A stretch of DNA of 60,468 nt from Betaproteobacteria bacterium (GCA_016873935.1 VGVT01000013.1:1-60468), one strand, 5' to 3'. Shown: positions 19,025-29,429, numbered from the stretch's first letter. The notes: generated by a model not told the origin, from the letters alone. Program-made: numbers and translations.

Positions 19025-19362
19025 GCAAATCCTTTATCAAAACCTGCCCGTCCCGGCGCGCATTCAAGCGGGGAAACGCCAGGCAACAGGCCACCGCGTC
19101 CGCTCGACGGACGCAAAATAAGAAACGCCCGCGGCGAACCTTTGCGGCCGCGTCGATTCTCGCGAAACACCGGCGCCAACCGTGTGCCGGGATGCCGAAT
19201 CGACGGAAACGGGTTCCGTGAGGGAATCAGGTGAGGTCGGGGACGATGGGGCTGTGAAAACAGTCCCGTGGGCTATGGAAATCGGTCAGGAGACCGAAAA
19301 GCCGACTACTGCGTTGCACAACTGGCCCGGACTATACCCGAGGCCGCTTAATAAGTCTTTGA
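19025..19362 (-). other. Gene-free interval: probable long leader of the helicase mRNA
   Basis: No gene is supported here. On the minus strand a TATAGT hexamer near 19333-19338 could be the -10 of a helicase promoter, which would give a leader of about 300 bases. The interval contains small strong hairpins such as CGGTC-AGGA-GACCG (19284-19297) and CTGT-GAAA-ACAG (19254-19265). Long structured leaders are known for cold-inducible DEAD-box helicase genes, but nothing here proves regulation. Confidence 0.3.
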
Positions 19363-20412
19363 TTATTTTGTGCTATCCAACACACCCGGGGCCGGCTCGA
19401 TGAGCATGGCGTCGCCGTAGCTGAAAAACCGGTAGCGGGCGGCCACCGCGTGGGCGTAGGCGCGGCGCATCAGCTCGGCGCCGCCGAAGGCGGACACCAG
19501 CATGAGCAGGGTGGAGCGCGGCAGGTGGAAGTTGGTCAGCAGGCGTTCAACCACCCGGAAGCGGTAGCCCGGCGTGATGAACAGGTCGGTCTCGCCTTCT
19601 CCCGCCGACAGCGCGCCGCGGCGGGCGGCGGCCTCGAGGGCGCGCAGGCTGGTGGTGCCGACGGCGCAGACCCGGCCGCCGGCTTGCCTTGCCCGGGCGA
19701 TGGCGTCCACCGTGGCCTGGGGGATGGCGTAGCGCTCGGTGTGCATCCTGTGTTCGAGCAGATCCTCCACCCGCACCGGCTGGAAGGTGCCCGCGCCCAC
19801 GTGCAGGGTCACGAAGGCGGTCTCCACGCCCCGCGCGTTCAGGCTCTCCAGCATGGCGTCGTCGAAGTGCAGGCCGGCGGTGGGCGCCGCCACCGCGCCC
19901 GGCTCGCGGGCATACACGGTCTGGTAGCGGGCGTCGTCGCCGGCTTCCGGCGCACGCTCCAGGTAGGGCGGCAGGGGCACCTCGCCGTACGCATCGAGCC
20001 ACTCCAGCACGCTACGCGAGGGATCGAAGGCCAGGCGCAGCATGTCGTCGACACGGTCGAGGACCAGGGCCTGCACCGCATCGGCGAAACGCAGCACCAT
20101 GCCCGGCCGGGGCGGCTTGCTGGCGCGGATGAAGACCAGGGCTTCGTGCTCGGACAGCACCCGCTCCACCAAGGCCTCGATTTTCCCGCCCGTCGCCTTG
20201 ACGCCGCGCAGCCGAGCCTTGATGACGCGGGTGTCGTTGAACACCAGCAGGTCGCCGGCTCGGAACAGTTCCGGCATCTGCGCGAAGCGGCGATCGGCGA
20301 GGGACCCCGCCGCGCCGTCGACGTGCAACAGGCGGCTGCCGCCCCGCTCCGGCAGCGGGTGGCGGGCGATGAGCTGGTCCGGCAGGTGGTAGTCGAAATC
20401 GCTGGTCTTCAT
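19363..20412 (-). CDS. queA: S-adenosylmethionine:tRNA ribosyltransferase-isomerase QueA
   Basis: This 349-residue enzyme transfers and isomerises the ribosyl group of SAM onto preQ1-modified tRNA to give epoxyqueuosine, the step after Tgt. Family landmarks are [14 protein letters not shown] at the N-terminus, [13 protein letters not shown], the PPY-L-x-R region, and [13 protein letters not shown] with [11 protein letters not shown]. It ends with the [17 protein letters not shown] block. Length is normal. In relatives queA is usually directly upstream of tgt; here the helicase and DUF192 genes lie between them. The only candidate promoter on its upstream side lies before the tRNA-Leu region. 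Confidence 0.97.
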   Translation of the reverse strand: MKTSDFDYHLPDQLIARHPLPERGGSRLLHVDGAAGSLADRRFAQMPELFRAGDLLVFNDTRVIKARLRGVKATGGKIEALVERVLSEHEALVFIRASKPPRPGMVLRFADAVQALVLDRVDDMLRLAFDPSRSVLEWLDAYGEVPLPPYLERAPEAGDDARYQTVYAREPGAVAAPTAGLHFDDAMLESLNARGVETAFVTLHVGAGTFQPVRVEDLLEHRMHTERYAIPQATVDAIARARQAGGRVCAVGTTSLRALEAAARRGALSAGEGETDLFITPGYRFRVVERLLTNFHLPRSTLLMLVSAFGGAELMRRAYAHAVAARYRFFSYGDAMLIEPAPGVLDSTK

Positions 20413-20504
20413 GGCGGCGGCGCATTATACGTTGCCGCTGCAATGGCCCTTCGGCGATAATCCGCAGCCTCCGCCATCGCGCGGAGTCATGCCATCCACA
20501 CACG

Positions 20505-20589
20505 GCCCCGATGGCGGAATCGGTAGACGCACGGGACTCAAAATCCCGCGCCGCAAGGCGTGCCAGTTCGAGTCTGGCTCGGGGCACCA
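20505..20589 (+). tRNA. tRNA-Leu (anticodon CAA)
   Basis: This is an 85-base tRNA with acceptor stem GCCCCGA/TCGGGGC, an encoded CCA end (20587-20589), the D-arm TGGCGGAATCGGTAGACGC, and an anticodon stem-loop with CAA at 20539-20541. The long class II variable arm CGCCGCAAGGCG and T-arm with GTTCGAGTC are also present. The class II structure and anticodon identify leucine (UUG codon). Confidence 0.97.
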
Positions 20590-20680
20590 AATCGGCGATG
20601 GCCGGACGCTCTGGATCGCCACGAGACAATCCCCCACTCCACGCAAGCTTGTAATAAGCCCTTGTTTGGGCTAGTTTCCC

Positions 20681-22731
<2,051 letters not shown>

Positions 22732-22757
22732 ACCCCTACCTGGCTGAGAAAATCGAA

Positions 22758-22785
22758 GCAGGCTGCCTATGCAGCCTGTTTTTTC
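22758..22785 (+). terminator. Rho-independent terminator after thiC
   Basis: CAGGCTGC (22759-22766) and GCAGCCTG (22771-22778) form an 8-bp perfect stem with a 4-base loop, followed directly by six T residues. It lies 27 bases after the thiC stop codon. Confidence 0.92.
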
Positions 22786-22882
22786 TTGGAAAGGGGCCAC
22801 CCCTGTTCGTGGTGGGGTGGAATTTCCGCCCTGTCGTCCCTAAGTTGCCTTCCATCAACACCATCACGTGGACGTCACCCCT

Positions 22883-24382
22883 ATGCCACTCCCCGCCATC
22901 CCCTTCGACAACAGCTACGCCCGCGATCTGCCCGGCTTTTACGCGCCTTGCCAACCCGCGGCCGTGCCGGCTCCGGTGCTGCTGTTCTTCAACCGGGGCC
23001 TGGCGGAGGAATTGCGATTGGGCCTGGAGGGCCAGGACGACACGGCGCTGGCCAAGCTCTTCTCCGGGAATGTGTTGCCGGAAGGCGCGGAGCCCATCGC
23101 CCAGGCTTATGCCGGGCATCAGTTCGGCCAGTTCAACCCGCAACTTGGCGACGGTCGGGCATTGCTGATCGGCGAGGTCATCGACCGTGCCGACCGGCGC
23201 CGGGACATCGCCTTCAAGGGCTCGGGGCGCACACCCTTCTCCCGCCTGGGTGACGGCAAGGCGGCGGTGGGACCGATGCTGCGCGAGGTACTGATCGGCG
23301 AGGCCATGCACGCCCTGGGCATACCCACCACCCGGGCGTTGGCGGTGGTGGCCACCGGCGAGCCGGTATACCGGGAACGCGCCCTGCCCGGCGCCGTGCT
23401 CACCCGCGTCGCTGCCAGCCATTTGCGTGTGGGCACCTTCCAGTTCTGCATGGTCCACGGCTCGCCCGAGATGGTGCGGCAACTGGCCGACTACGCCATC
23501 GCCCGCCACTACCCGGATGTGCGGGAGGCGGGCAACCGCTACCTCGGCTTCCTGAACGCCGTGGCCGAGCGCCAGGCGGCGCTGATCGCCCAATGGCTGC
23601 ACATCGGCTTCATCCACGGCGTGATGAACACGGACAACATGGGCATTCCCGGCGAGACCATCGACTTCGGGCCTTGCGCCTTCATGGAGGCCTACGACCC
23701 GCGCGCGGTGTTCAGTTCCATCGACGAAGGCGGACGCTACGCCTACGCGGCGCAGCCGCACATCGCCCGCTGGAATCTGGCCCGCCTGGCGGAGACCCTG
23801 CTGCCGCTGATCGCCGACGAGGAGGGCCGGGCCATCGAACTGGCCACGGAGGTCATCGATGCCTTCCCCGAGCGTCATCGGCGTTACTGGCTGGCCGGCC
23901 TGCGCGCCAAGCTGGGGCTGGCCGGCCACATAGCCGATGGCGATGCCGCCGACACCGCCCTGGGCGAAAGCTGGCTGGACCTGCTGCACGCCCAGCAGGT
24001 CGACTACACCCTGGCCTGGCGGCGCCTGGCGGACGCGGCCGCCGGAGACGAAGCGCCTCTGCGCGCGCTGTTTCCCGGCCAGCCGGGGCTGGAGCGCTGG
24101 CTGCAACGCTGGCGCGAACGCTGCGCCGCCGAGGATGCCGGCGCGGATGCCGCCAAGGCCCGCGCCGACGCCATGCGCCGCGTCAACCCCTTGCTGATCC
24201 CCCGCAACCACCGCGTCGAGGAGGCCCTGTCCGCCGCCTCCGACACAGGCGACCTGGCGCCCTTCGAGCAACTGCTCAACGCCCTGCGCCGTCCCTTCGA
24301 CGAGGACCCGGCCCTGGCCCGCTTCGCCGAGCCGGCGCCGGGCGAGTTCATGGCGGAGTTCCGCACCTTCTGCGGCACGTAA
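22883..24382 (+). CDS. selO: Protein adenylyltransferase SelO (YdiU family pseudokinase)
   Basis: This 499-residue pseudokinase uses ATP to attach AMP to Ser, Thr or Tyr of target proteins. Visible motifs are FNPQLGDGRA, the glycine-rich KGSGRTPFSRLGDGKAAVG segment, REVLIGEAMHALGIPTTRAL, the catalytic-loop HGVMNTDNM and metal-binding DFGPCAFM. The C-terminus is F-C-G-T, where Cys replaces the selenocysteine of animal SelO and may form the regulatory disulfide. In E. coli SelO AMPylates glutaredoxin and metabolic enzymes under oxidative stress. The ATG at 22883 is preferred; a GTG at 22868 in frame is an alternative. It has its own unit between the thiC terminator and the sigma-28 promoter. 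Confidence 0.94.
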   Translation: MPLPAIPFDNSYARDLPGFYAPCQPAAVPAPVLLFFNRGLAEELRLGLEGQDDTALAKLFSGNVLPEGAEPIAQAYAGHQFGQFNPQLGDGRALLIGEVIDRADRRRDIAFKGSGRTPFSRLGDGKAAVGPMLREVLIGEAMHALGIPTTRALAVVATGEPVYRERALPGAVLTRVAASHLRVGTFQFCMVHGSPEMVRQLADYAIARHYPDVREAGNRYLGFLNAVAERQAALIAQWLHIGFIHGVMNTDNMGIPGETIDFGPCAFMEAYDPRAVFSSIDEGGRYAYAAQPHIARWNLARLAETLLPLIADEEGRAIELATEVIDAFPERHRRYWLAGLRAKLGLAGHIADGDAADTALGESWLDLLHAQQVDYTLAWRRLADAAAGDEAPLRALFPGQPGLERWLQRWRERCAAEDAGADAAKARADAMRRVNPLLIPRNHRVEEALSAASDTGDLAPFEQLLNALRRPFDEDPALARFAEPAPGEFMAEFRTFCGT

Positions 24383-24469
24383 TCGGCGGTACGCGCCGCA
24401 CATCGGCCAGCGCCGCCGCCAGGATGCGACCACGTCATGAAGCCTGGGAGATATGGTCGAGGACTGCCC

Positions 24470-24496
24470 TAAAGTTTTCTCCGGCGCCGCCGATAA
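24470..24496 (+). promoter_or_regulatory. Sigma-28 (FliA) promoter, perfect consensus
   Basis: TAAAGTTT (24470-24477), an 11-base spacer, and GCCGATAA (24489-24496) match the flagellar sigma-28 consensus TAAAGTTT-N11-GCCGATAA at every position. Transcription would start around 24503, about 25 bases before the c-di-GMP riboswitch. It therefore drives the riboswitch and the DUF1631-HDOD operon. The upstream selO gene ends at 24382. Confidence 0.85.
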
Positions 24497-24525
24497 CGAC
24501 GACGAGGGTTTATTCGTAACGTGAC

Positions 24526-24612
24526 CTGAAAAGGGCAAACCCATCGAAAGGTGGGGACGCAAAATCACCGGTCTAACGGGCTCCGGCCCCATGACAGCGG
24601 GATTGCCAGGCA
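24526..24612 (+). ncRNA. Cyclic di-GMP-I (GEMM) riboswitch
   Basis: The element shows the GEMM-I conserved blocks in order: AGGGCAAACC (24532-24541), the GNRA-type GAAA (24546-24549), GGGACGCAAA (24554-24563), then the second arm with CACCGGTCTAACG and AGCGGGATTGCCAG (24596-24609). It binds c-di-GMP to control the genes downstream. After it come very stable G/C hairpins (GGCCGC-ATT-GCGGCC at about 24616-24631 and GCGGCGGTACCGCC around 24678-24691), but no run of T. Control is thus probably through folding of the start region or Rho rather than by an intrinsic terminator. The first regulated start codon is at 24742. Confidence 0.92.
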
Positions 24613-24741
24613 GACGGCCGCATTGCGGCCGCGCTTCCCCAGCGTCCTCTCCCGATGCCTTGCCCCCCAGGGTCCGCGGCGGTACCGCCCGCGGTCGCGC
24701 GACCGTCGGGCCCTGCCGTCGCACGCATGGCAAGGACAATG

Positions 24742-26223
24742 ATGGCTGTATCGGCTACACCTTTCGGCAATCCGGCTTGGCACTCTGCCGCGCGGGAGCG
24801 CGCCGATCCGCCCGCGCTCCTGCGGGAGCTCGGCGAGATCGCCGGCATGCGCCTGGGCCTCGCCCTGGGCGTGGCGTTGATGCGCGTCGCCGAACAATTG
24901 CAGACTCAGGGCGAACAGGCGGCGGCCTCCCTGGAGCAGGCGGCGCTGCTGGATGCCGCCCAGTTCGCGCGTTCCCGCAAACGCGACTTGGCGGACGACT
25001 TCCGCAGGTTTTTCGAGCAACGCCATGCACGCGCCTGCAGGCCGAAATCCTCGCTGCTGACCGGCTATGCCCTGGACGTGGACATTGGGCAGCTGCGCGT
25101 GGTGGCCAACGAGCAGTTGGAAGAGATCCTCGACACCACCATTCTGCAGGAGGCCATCCGCAGCCGCTGCGCCAGCGCCCTGCACGGCCTGGCGGAACCC
25201 TGCCGCGCCCTGCTGGAGGACAGCGGCCTGCAGCCGGCCGATCTGCCCATGGGGCCGAAAACCATCGCCCAGGCCCTGGCCGACGCGCTCAACCTACAGT
25301 TCTCCCGCATCGAGACCAAACAACGCGTGGTGCGCGCCCTGTGCCGGCATTGGCCGGAAGGCATCGAGCCAGTCATGCGCGACTTGCTTGCCCAACTCGC
25401 CGAACCAGAAGCCGGCGCGGCGGATGCGGAGGCCGGCGCGTCAACGGGCACACCGCCCGCTGGCCGGGCGTCATCACCCCGCATCGCGCGGCCCCTGGCC
25501 GACGAGGGGGTGGCCCTGGACGATGCGCGCGCCATGGCCGCCGCCTGCGACGCGGTCGCCCGCGCCACCGCCGGCGGCCGCCTGCCGCGTGTCATCCTGG
25601 CTTTCCTGGAGGGGCCGTGGCAACTCCTGCTGGCCCGCATCCACGTGGCCTCGGGCGAGCAGGGCGAGGACTGGCGGGAAGCCTTGCAAACCATGCGGGA
25701 ATTGGTCTGGAGCCTGTCCCTGCGCACCGCGCGGGAGGAGCGCGAGCGCCTGGTGGCCGCCCTGCCCGCCCTAGTGCGCAGACTGGAAGATGGCCTGGAG
25801 CGCCTGGGCACACCGGCAGAGCAGCGCGCCCCCTTCTTCGCCAGCCTGGCCAAGTATCACCTCAAGCTGGTCAATCTCTCCGGAATCATCGCCGGCATGG
25901 AGGCCACGCGCGCTGCTGACGGCGCTGCTAACGCCGCGCCTCCCGCGCCGGATGTGGCGGAGGTGGGCCCGGAACGCCTGGAGGTCGGCACCTGCATCGA
26001 ATTCACCGAGGCGGATGGCAGCCAAGTCGAGCTGAAACTGGCCTGGATAAGCGCCGGCAGCCATCTCTACCTGCTCACCAACCCACACGGACAACGCGCC
26101 CTGTCGCTCAACGTCGGCGAGTTGAGCGAGCGCTTGCGGGATGGCACGGCGCGGGTGCTGCCCGGCGCGCGCGCCGAGGATGACTCCCGCGACGCGCGCA
26201 TCCGCGACAAGAAAACCGCCTGA
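24742..26223 (+). CDS. DUF1631 family protein (c-di-GMP riboswitch-controlled)
   Basis: This soluble, mostly helical protein is about 493 residues long. The C-terminal ~90 residues form a beta-rich, PilZ-like module (GTCIEFTEADG...LAWIS...YLLTNPHGQ...SLNVGELSERLRDG), as found in DUF1631 proteins of Pseudomonas and betaproteobacteria. Canonical PilZ c-di-GMP-binding residues (RxxxR, D/NxSxxG) are not evident, so direct binding is uncertain. The start at 24742 is chosen because AAGGA lies 5 bases upstream; longer in-frame starts (24655, 24727) lack a ribosome site. It is the first gene after the sigma-28 promoter and c-di-GMP-I riboswitch and 12 bp before the HDOD gene. A role in motility or surface behaviour is inferred from this control. 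Confidence 0.78.
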   Translation: MAVSATPFGNPAWHSAARERADPPALLRELGEIAGMRLGLALGVALMRVAEQLQTQGEQAAASLEQAALLDAAQFARSRKRDLADDFRRFFEQRHARACRPKSSLLTGYALDVDIGQLRVVANEQLEEILDTTILQEAIRSRCASALHGLAEPCRALLEDSGLQPADLPMGPKTIAQALADALNLQFSRIETKQRVVRALCRHWPEGIEPVMRDLLAQLAEPEAGAADAEAGASTGTPPAGRASSPRIARPLADEGVALDDARAMAAACDAVARATAGGRLPRVILAFLEGPWQLLLARIHVASGEQGEDWREALQTMRELVWSLSLRTAREERERLVAALPALVRRLEDGLERLGTPAEQRAPFFASLAKYHLKLVNLSGIIAGMEATRAADGAANAAPPAPDVAEVGPERLEVGTCIEFTEADGSQVELKLAWISAGSHLYLLTNPHGQRALSLNVGELSERLRDGTARVLPGARAEDDSRDARIRDKKTA

Positions 26224-26235
26224 GGATTCTGCATC

Positions 26236-27513
26236 ATGCCCATTCCCTCGCAGATCCCCGCACCGGGCGCGCGTGCGGCACCGGGCGCCGAGAGCCTCGC
26301 GGCTCAAACGCGTTTCCTGACCCGCCGCATGCTGCTGGATGCGGAGTACCGGGTGGTGGGCCACGAACTCGGCATCAACCCGAGGGTACCGATTCCCGTG
26401 TTGCCCGGTGCCACTTCCGCGGGTCAGAACCGGGACGAGCACCTGCTGGCGAGCGTCATCGACGAACGTTACCGGGACGCCATGGGGCGCAAGCTGTGCC
26501 TGCTGGAGTTGCACAGCCTGGACAGTGCCCTGGTGGAACATCTGCCGCGGGAAAACACCATCCTGCGCGTGCCAGCGCAGCCGGCCACCCCTGAGCTGCT
26601 GGCGCGCTGCCAGTCGCTGGTGCGTAGCGGCTTCAGCCTGGCCCTCGATGAATCCGGCTGCGTCCCGGGCATGGCCCCGCTTGCGCGGCAGTGCGCTTAC
26701 CTGCGCCTGGACGTGGGCGACAACGACCTCATGGGGCTGTGCGACCGGCTGGTGCGCCTGCGCGATCTGAGCGGCCCCCGCCTGATCGCGGCCAACGTCG
26801 ATTCGCACGAGGCCTTCGCCGCCTGTCGCAAGCTATCCTTCCAGCTGTTCCAGGGCGACTTCCTCACATTGCCCAGGGCGGTCGCCGCGAAATCCATCGA
26901 CAGCAGCCGCCTGCTCATCATGCGGCTGCTCAATCTGCTGACGCAGCACGCCGAATACGCCGCGCTGGCGGCGGAATTCAAGCTGGACGCCGGCCTCAGC
27001 TACAAGCTGCTGCGCTACATCAATTCGCCGGCCGTGGGGCTGCGCCACCCGATCCGTTCGATCGACCATGTCCTCCTCATGCTGGGCCATGACCAGTTGT
27101 ATCGCTGGCTGACCCTGCTGTTGTTCAGTCATGGCCAGGCCGACCCGCGCGGCGGCGCCCTGCTGCGCCAGGCGCTGGTGCGCGCCCGCTTCGCGGAAAA
27201 CCTCGGTGAGCGGCTAATGGCTGTGGAACTGCGTGGCGGGCTGTTCATCGCCGGCATACTTTCACTGCTCGACGCCTTGCTCGATCTGCCCATGGCACAG
27301 GCCATCGATGGACTGCGACTGGCGCCGGCAATCGCCGATGTCCTGCTGCGCGGGGAGGGACCCTACGGCCCCTATCTGGAAATGGCCAAGGCCTGCGAGC
27401 GCGGCGACCAGGCCGGCCTGGGACGCATTGCCGGGCAACTGGATCTGGATGCGCAATCGGTGAACATGGCCCACCTCGACGCCCTCATCTGGCAGGAGGG
27501 CCTGGACCTCTGA
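26236..27513 (+). CDS. HDOD domain protein with degenerate EAL-like N-terminal domain
   Basis: This 425-residue protein resembles the YuxH-type 'EAL and modified HD-GYP' signalling proteins. The N-terminal half (about 20-215) aligns in outline with an EAL domain (RRMLLDAEYRVVGHELGI start, LALDESGC in place of the ELTE/DDFG segments, FQGDFLTLP end), but all catalytic acidic motifs are missing, so it is an inactive scaffold. The C-terminal HDOD domain (about 225-410) has LSYKLLRYINSPAVGL and the SIDHVLLMLGHDQLYRWL stretch. HDOD proteins act in c-di-GMP, motility and virulence signalling without known enzyme activity. It is co-transcribed with the DUF1631 gene under the riboswitch. Confidence 0.87.
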   Translation: MPIPSQIPAPGARAAPGAESLAAQTRFLTRRMLLDAEYRVVGHELGINPRVPIPVLPGATSAGQNRDEHLLASVIDERYRDAMGRKLCLLELHSLDSALVEHLPRENTILRVPAQPATPELLARCQSLVRSGFSLALDESGCVPGMAPLARQCAYLRLDVGDNDLMGLCDRLVRLRDLSGPRLIAANVDSHEAFAACRKLSFQLFQGDFLTLPRAVAAKSIDSSRLLIMRLLNLLTQHAEYAALAAEFKLDAGLSYKLLRYINSPAVGLRHPIRSIDHVLLMLGHDQLYRWLTLLLFSHGQADPRGGALLRQALVRARFAENLGERLMAVELRGGLFIAGILSLLDALLDLPMAQAIDGLRLAPAIADVLLRGEGPYGPYLEMAKACERGDQAGLGRIAGQLDLDAQSVNMAHLDALIWQEGLDL

Positions 27514-27552
27514 CGCGTGCCGGCATCGTCGCTGCCGGACGGGAAGGCAGGA

Positions 27553-27813
27553 TCAGCCGCCCGGACGGGTCTGGAAACTGCGCACCACCGCCGCCACCAG
27601 GGCTTCGATGTCGCTGGGAGTGAGATCGGGATAGGCGGTATGCAGCCGGTTCATCGCCTTGAAAAAAGCGGCCCCGTTCTGCGATTCCGGCTTTCCCAAC
27701 AAGGGTCTGAGCAGGGTTTCCGCGGCGTCGAAGCGCTCCCTTAGGAGCAGTTTGCGTCGACGTTCGATGCGTTTCTCGGGCACGCGTTCGCGTGCGCTAC
27801 TGTGGGTTTCCAT
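27553..27813 (-). CDS. Small conserved-looking protein of unknown function
   Basis: This 86-residue protein begins METHSSARERVPEKR. It is highly charged in its first third (RIERRRKLLLRERFDAAE) with a helical C-terminal part containing LHTAYPDLTPSDIEALVAAVVRS. It has no signal peptide, membrane segment or Cys. The start at 27813 has GGAG five bases upstream, a better choice than the ATG 18 bases earlier. The family is not recognised. A perfect FNR/CRP-type palindrome lies about 165-180 bases upstream, which suggests anaerobic control, but the distance is longer than usual and no good -10 hexamer was seen at the expected place. Confidence 0.6.
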   Translation of the reverse strand: METHSSARERVPEKRIERRRKLLLRERFDAAETLLRPLLGKPESQNGAAFFKAMNRLHTAYPDLTPSDIEALVAAVVRSFQTRPGG

Positions 27814-27979
27814 GTCGTCTCCATCCACCATTTATCTGGTCTTTCCGGGCCACTGCCGGGCGGCCACTATATCGGCGTAGCGTGACCGTCTTGTTACGAG
27901 CCTGGTAGTTATGGGCCAGCACGCCGAGGCGGGCGATTGTGCCCGAGTTTCTTGGTAAGCGATTGAATTATTGAATTGT

Positions 27980-27993
27980 TTGATCCAGATCAA
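27980..27993 (-). promoter_or_regulatory. FNR/DNR-type binding site (perfect palindrome)
   Basis: TTGAT-CCAG-ATCAA matches the FNR consensus TTGAT-N4-ATCAA in all ten defined positions. It overlaps the stop codon of queD (27990-27992), so it is positioned to act on the minus-strand gene starting at 27813. A spurious match in 60 kb of GC-rich DNA is unlikely but possible. Confidence 0.5.
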
Positions 27994-28388
27994 GCCACCC
28001 CTTTCCCGCATTCCCCCGCCGACGCGGGCGTATCCTCGCCGCGATAGATGCAGCCCGAAGCGGCGGTCTCCATCACCGCCACCCGGCTCAGGCCGGGCAG
28101 CGCCGGCGCCAGCCGGTCCCAGATCCAGCGCGCCAGATGCTCGCTGGTGGGATTCTCCAGGCCCGGCACTTCGTTCAGGCAACGATGATCGAGGGCGGCA
28201 TGGATCGGCGCCCAGGCCCGCTGGAGTTCGGCGAAGTCGAGGACCCAGCCGAGCTCCGCATGCAACGGTCCGCGGACGTGGACCTCGACCTGGAACGAGT
28301 GGCCGTGCAAACGCGCACAGGGATGCTCGGGGGGCAATTTGGGCAGCCGGCGCGCGGCTTCCAGCGAAAAACGGCTGAAGATTTCCAT
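27990..28388 (-). CDS. queD: 6-carboxy-5,6,7,8-tetrahydropterin synthase QueD
   Basis: This 132-residue protein is the second enzyme of queuosine biosynthesis; it converts dihydroneopterin triphosphate to 6-carboxytetrahydropterin. Visible features are an N-terminal F-S-L-E-A-A-R-R-L, the zinc-binding H-G-H-S-F in CARLHGHSF, the catalytic-Cys region E-H-P-C, LDFAELQ and the C-terminal ETAASGCIYRG (Glu that positions the pterin). Length is typical. Together with queA and tgt elsewhere in the window it gives three queuosine steps. The ATG at 28386-28388 is the only fitting start. Confidence 0.93.
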   Translation of the reverse strand: MEIFSRFSLEAARRLPKLPPEHPCARLHGHSFQVEVHVRGPLHAELGWVLDFAELQRAWAPIHAALDHRCLNEVPGLENPTSEHLARWIWDRLAPALPGLSRVAVMETAASGCIYRGEDTPASAGECGKGVA

Positions 28389-28448
28389 GGCTGAGGCGGG
28401 GAAAAAAAACGATATTGTCCGCCAGACGCGGCCGGGCGGCCGGCAGTC

Positions 28449-28484
28449 GTAAAAAAAGCCGGGCGTTGCGCACCCGGCTTTTTG
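28449..28484 (-). terminator. Terminator after phosphoribulokinase (works in both directions)
   Basis: AAGCCGGG (28457-28464) and CCCGGCTT (28473-28480) form a perfect 8-bp stem around GTTGCGCA-type loop bases. Seven A residues lie on the left and five T residues on the right, so the hairpin can terminate transcription on either strand. The phosphoribulokinase gene ends at 28499 on the minus strand, so it is its terminator. Confidence 0.88.
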
Positions 28485-28498
28485 CGAGGCGAAGCTCC

Positions 28499-29389
28499 TC
28501 AGGCCTTGCGGCTTGCTTCCACCATACGCTCGATGATGGGGCCGAGGATGACTTCCATGGCGAATCCCATCTTGCCGCCGGGTACCACCAGGTTGTTGGG
28601 CCGCGACATGAAGGAGCCGGGGATCATCGACAGGAAGTAGGGGAAATCCACGCCCTTGGGATTGCGGAAGCGCACCACCACCAGGGATTCGTCCGGGGTG
28701 GGAATGTCGCGCGCGATGAAGGGGTTGGAGGTGTCCACCAGGGGCACCCGCTGGAAGTTGATGTCGGTGCGCGAGAACTGGGGCGTCACGTAGTTCACGT
28801 AATCCGGCATGCGGCGCAGGATGGTGTCGACGATGGCCTCGGCGGAATAGCCCCGCTCGGCGGCGTCGCGGTGGATCTTCTGGATCCACTCCAGGTTGAC
28901 CACGGGCACCACGCCCACCGCCAGGTCCACGTACTTGGCCATGTCCACCTGGTCGGTCACCACCAGGCCATGCAGGCCCTCGTAGAAGAGGATGTCGGTC
29001 TTGGCGGGCATGTCCTCCCAGGGGGTGAACTCGCCGGGCTTCAGGTTGGTGCCGAGGCGGGCGTTGAGGGCGGCGGCTTCCTCGTCACTGTGGATGTAGT
29101 AGCGCTTCTTGCCCGTGCCGGTCTCGCCGTAGGTTTTGAAGATGTTGGCCAGGCCGGCGAAGTCGTTGGCTTCGGGGCCGAAATGGCTGAAGTGGTGGTT
29201 GCCGGCGGCCTCGGCCTTCTTCATGGCCTCCTTGAATTCCACCCGGCCCAGGCTGTGCATGCTGTCGCCCTCGACGACGGCGGCGGACAGCTTCTCGCGG
29301 GTGAAGATGTGCTCGAAGGCGCGCTTGACGGTGGTGGTGCCGGCGCCGGACGAACCGGTGACGACCACGACGGGATGCTTCTTGGACAT
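28499..29389 (-). CDS. prk: Phosphoribulokinase (class I)
   Basis: This 296-residue enzyme phosphorylates ribulose 5-phosphate to ribulose 1,5-bisphosphate for RuBisCO. The P-loop reads GSSGAGTTT (residues about 12-20). The family motifs VEGDSMHSL, NHHFSHFGPEANDF, FYEGLHGL and the QKIHRD catalytic segment are intact. The length is that of the octameric bacterial class I enzyme. It is a single-gene unit with an AGGGGG ribosome site and a terminator; no RuBisCO or other Calvin gene is near. Its presence is the main sign that the organism is autotrophic. Confidence 0.95.
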   Translation of the reverse strand: MSKKHPVVVVTGSSGAGTTTVKRAFEHIFTREKLSAAVVEGDSMHSLGRVEFKEAMKKAEAAGNHHFSHFGPEANDFAGLANIFKTYGETGTGKKRYYIHSDEEAAALNARLGTNLKPGEFTPWEDMPAKTDILFYEGLHGLVVTDQVDMAKYVDLAVGVVPVVNLEWIQKIHRDAAERGYSAEAIVDTILRRMPDYVNYVTPQFSRTDINFQRVPLVDTSNPFIARDIPTPDESLVVVRFRNPKGVDFPYFLSMIPGSFMSRPNNLVVPGGKMGFAMEVILGPIIERMVEASRKA

Positions 29390-29429
29390 GGAAATTCCCC
29401 CTAAAAAGACCTGTAAAGAAAAGCAAAGC

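Noticed and set aside
24591-25919. A 442-codon open frame overlapping DUF1631 in another frame
   Set aside because: It is Arg/Gly/Pro-rich shadow coding. The DUF1631 frame has an AAGGA site and conserved C-terminal motifs.
28389-28889. An upstream extension of queD to a 299-codon frame
   Set aside because: The extra part is antisense to phosphoribulokinase and crosses its terminator. QueD begins normally at 28388.
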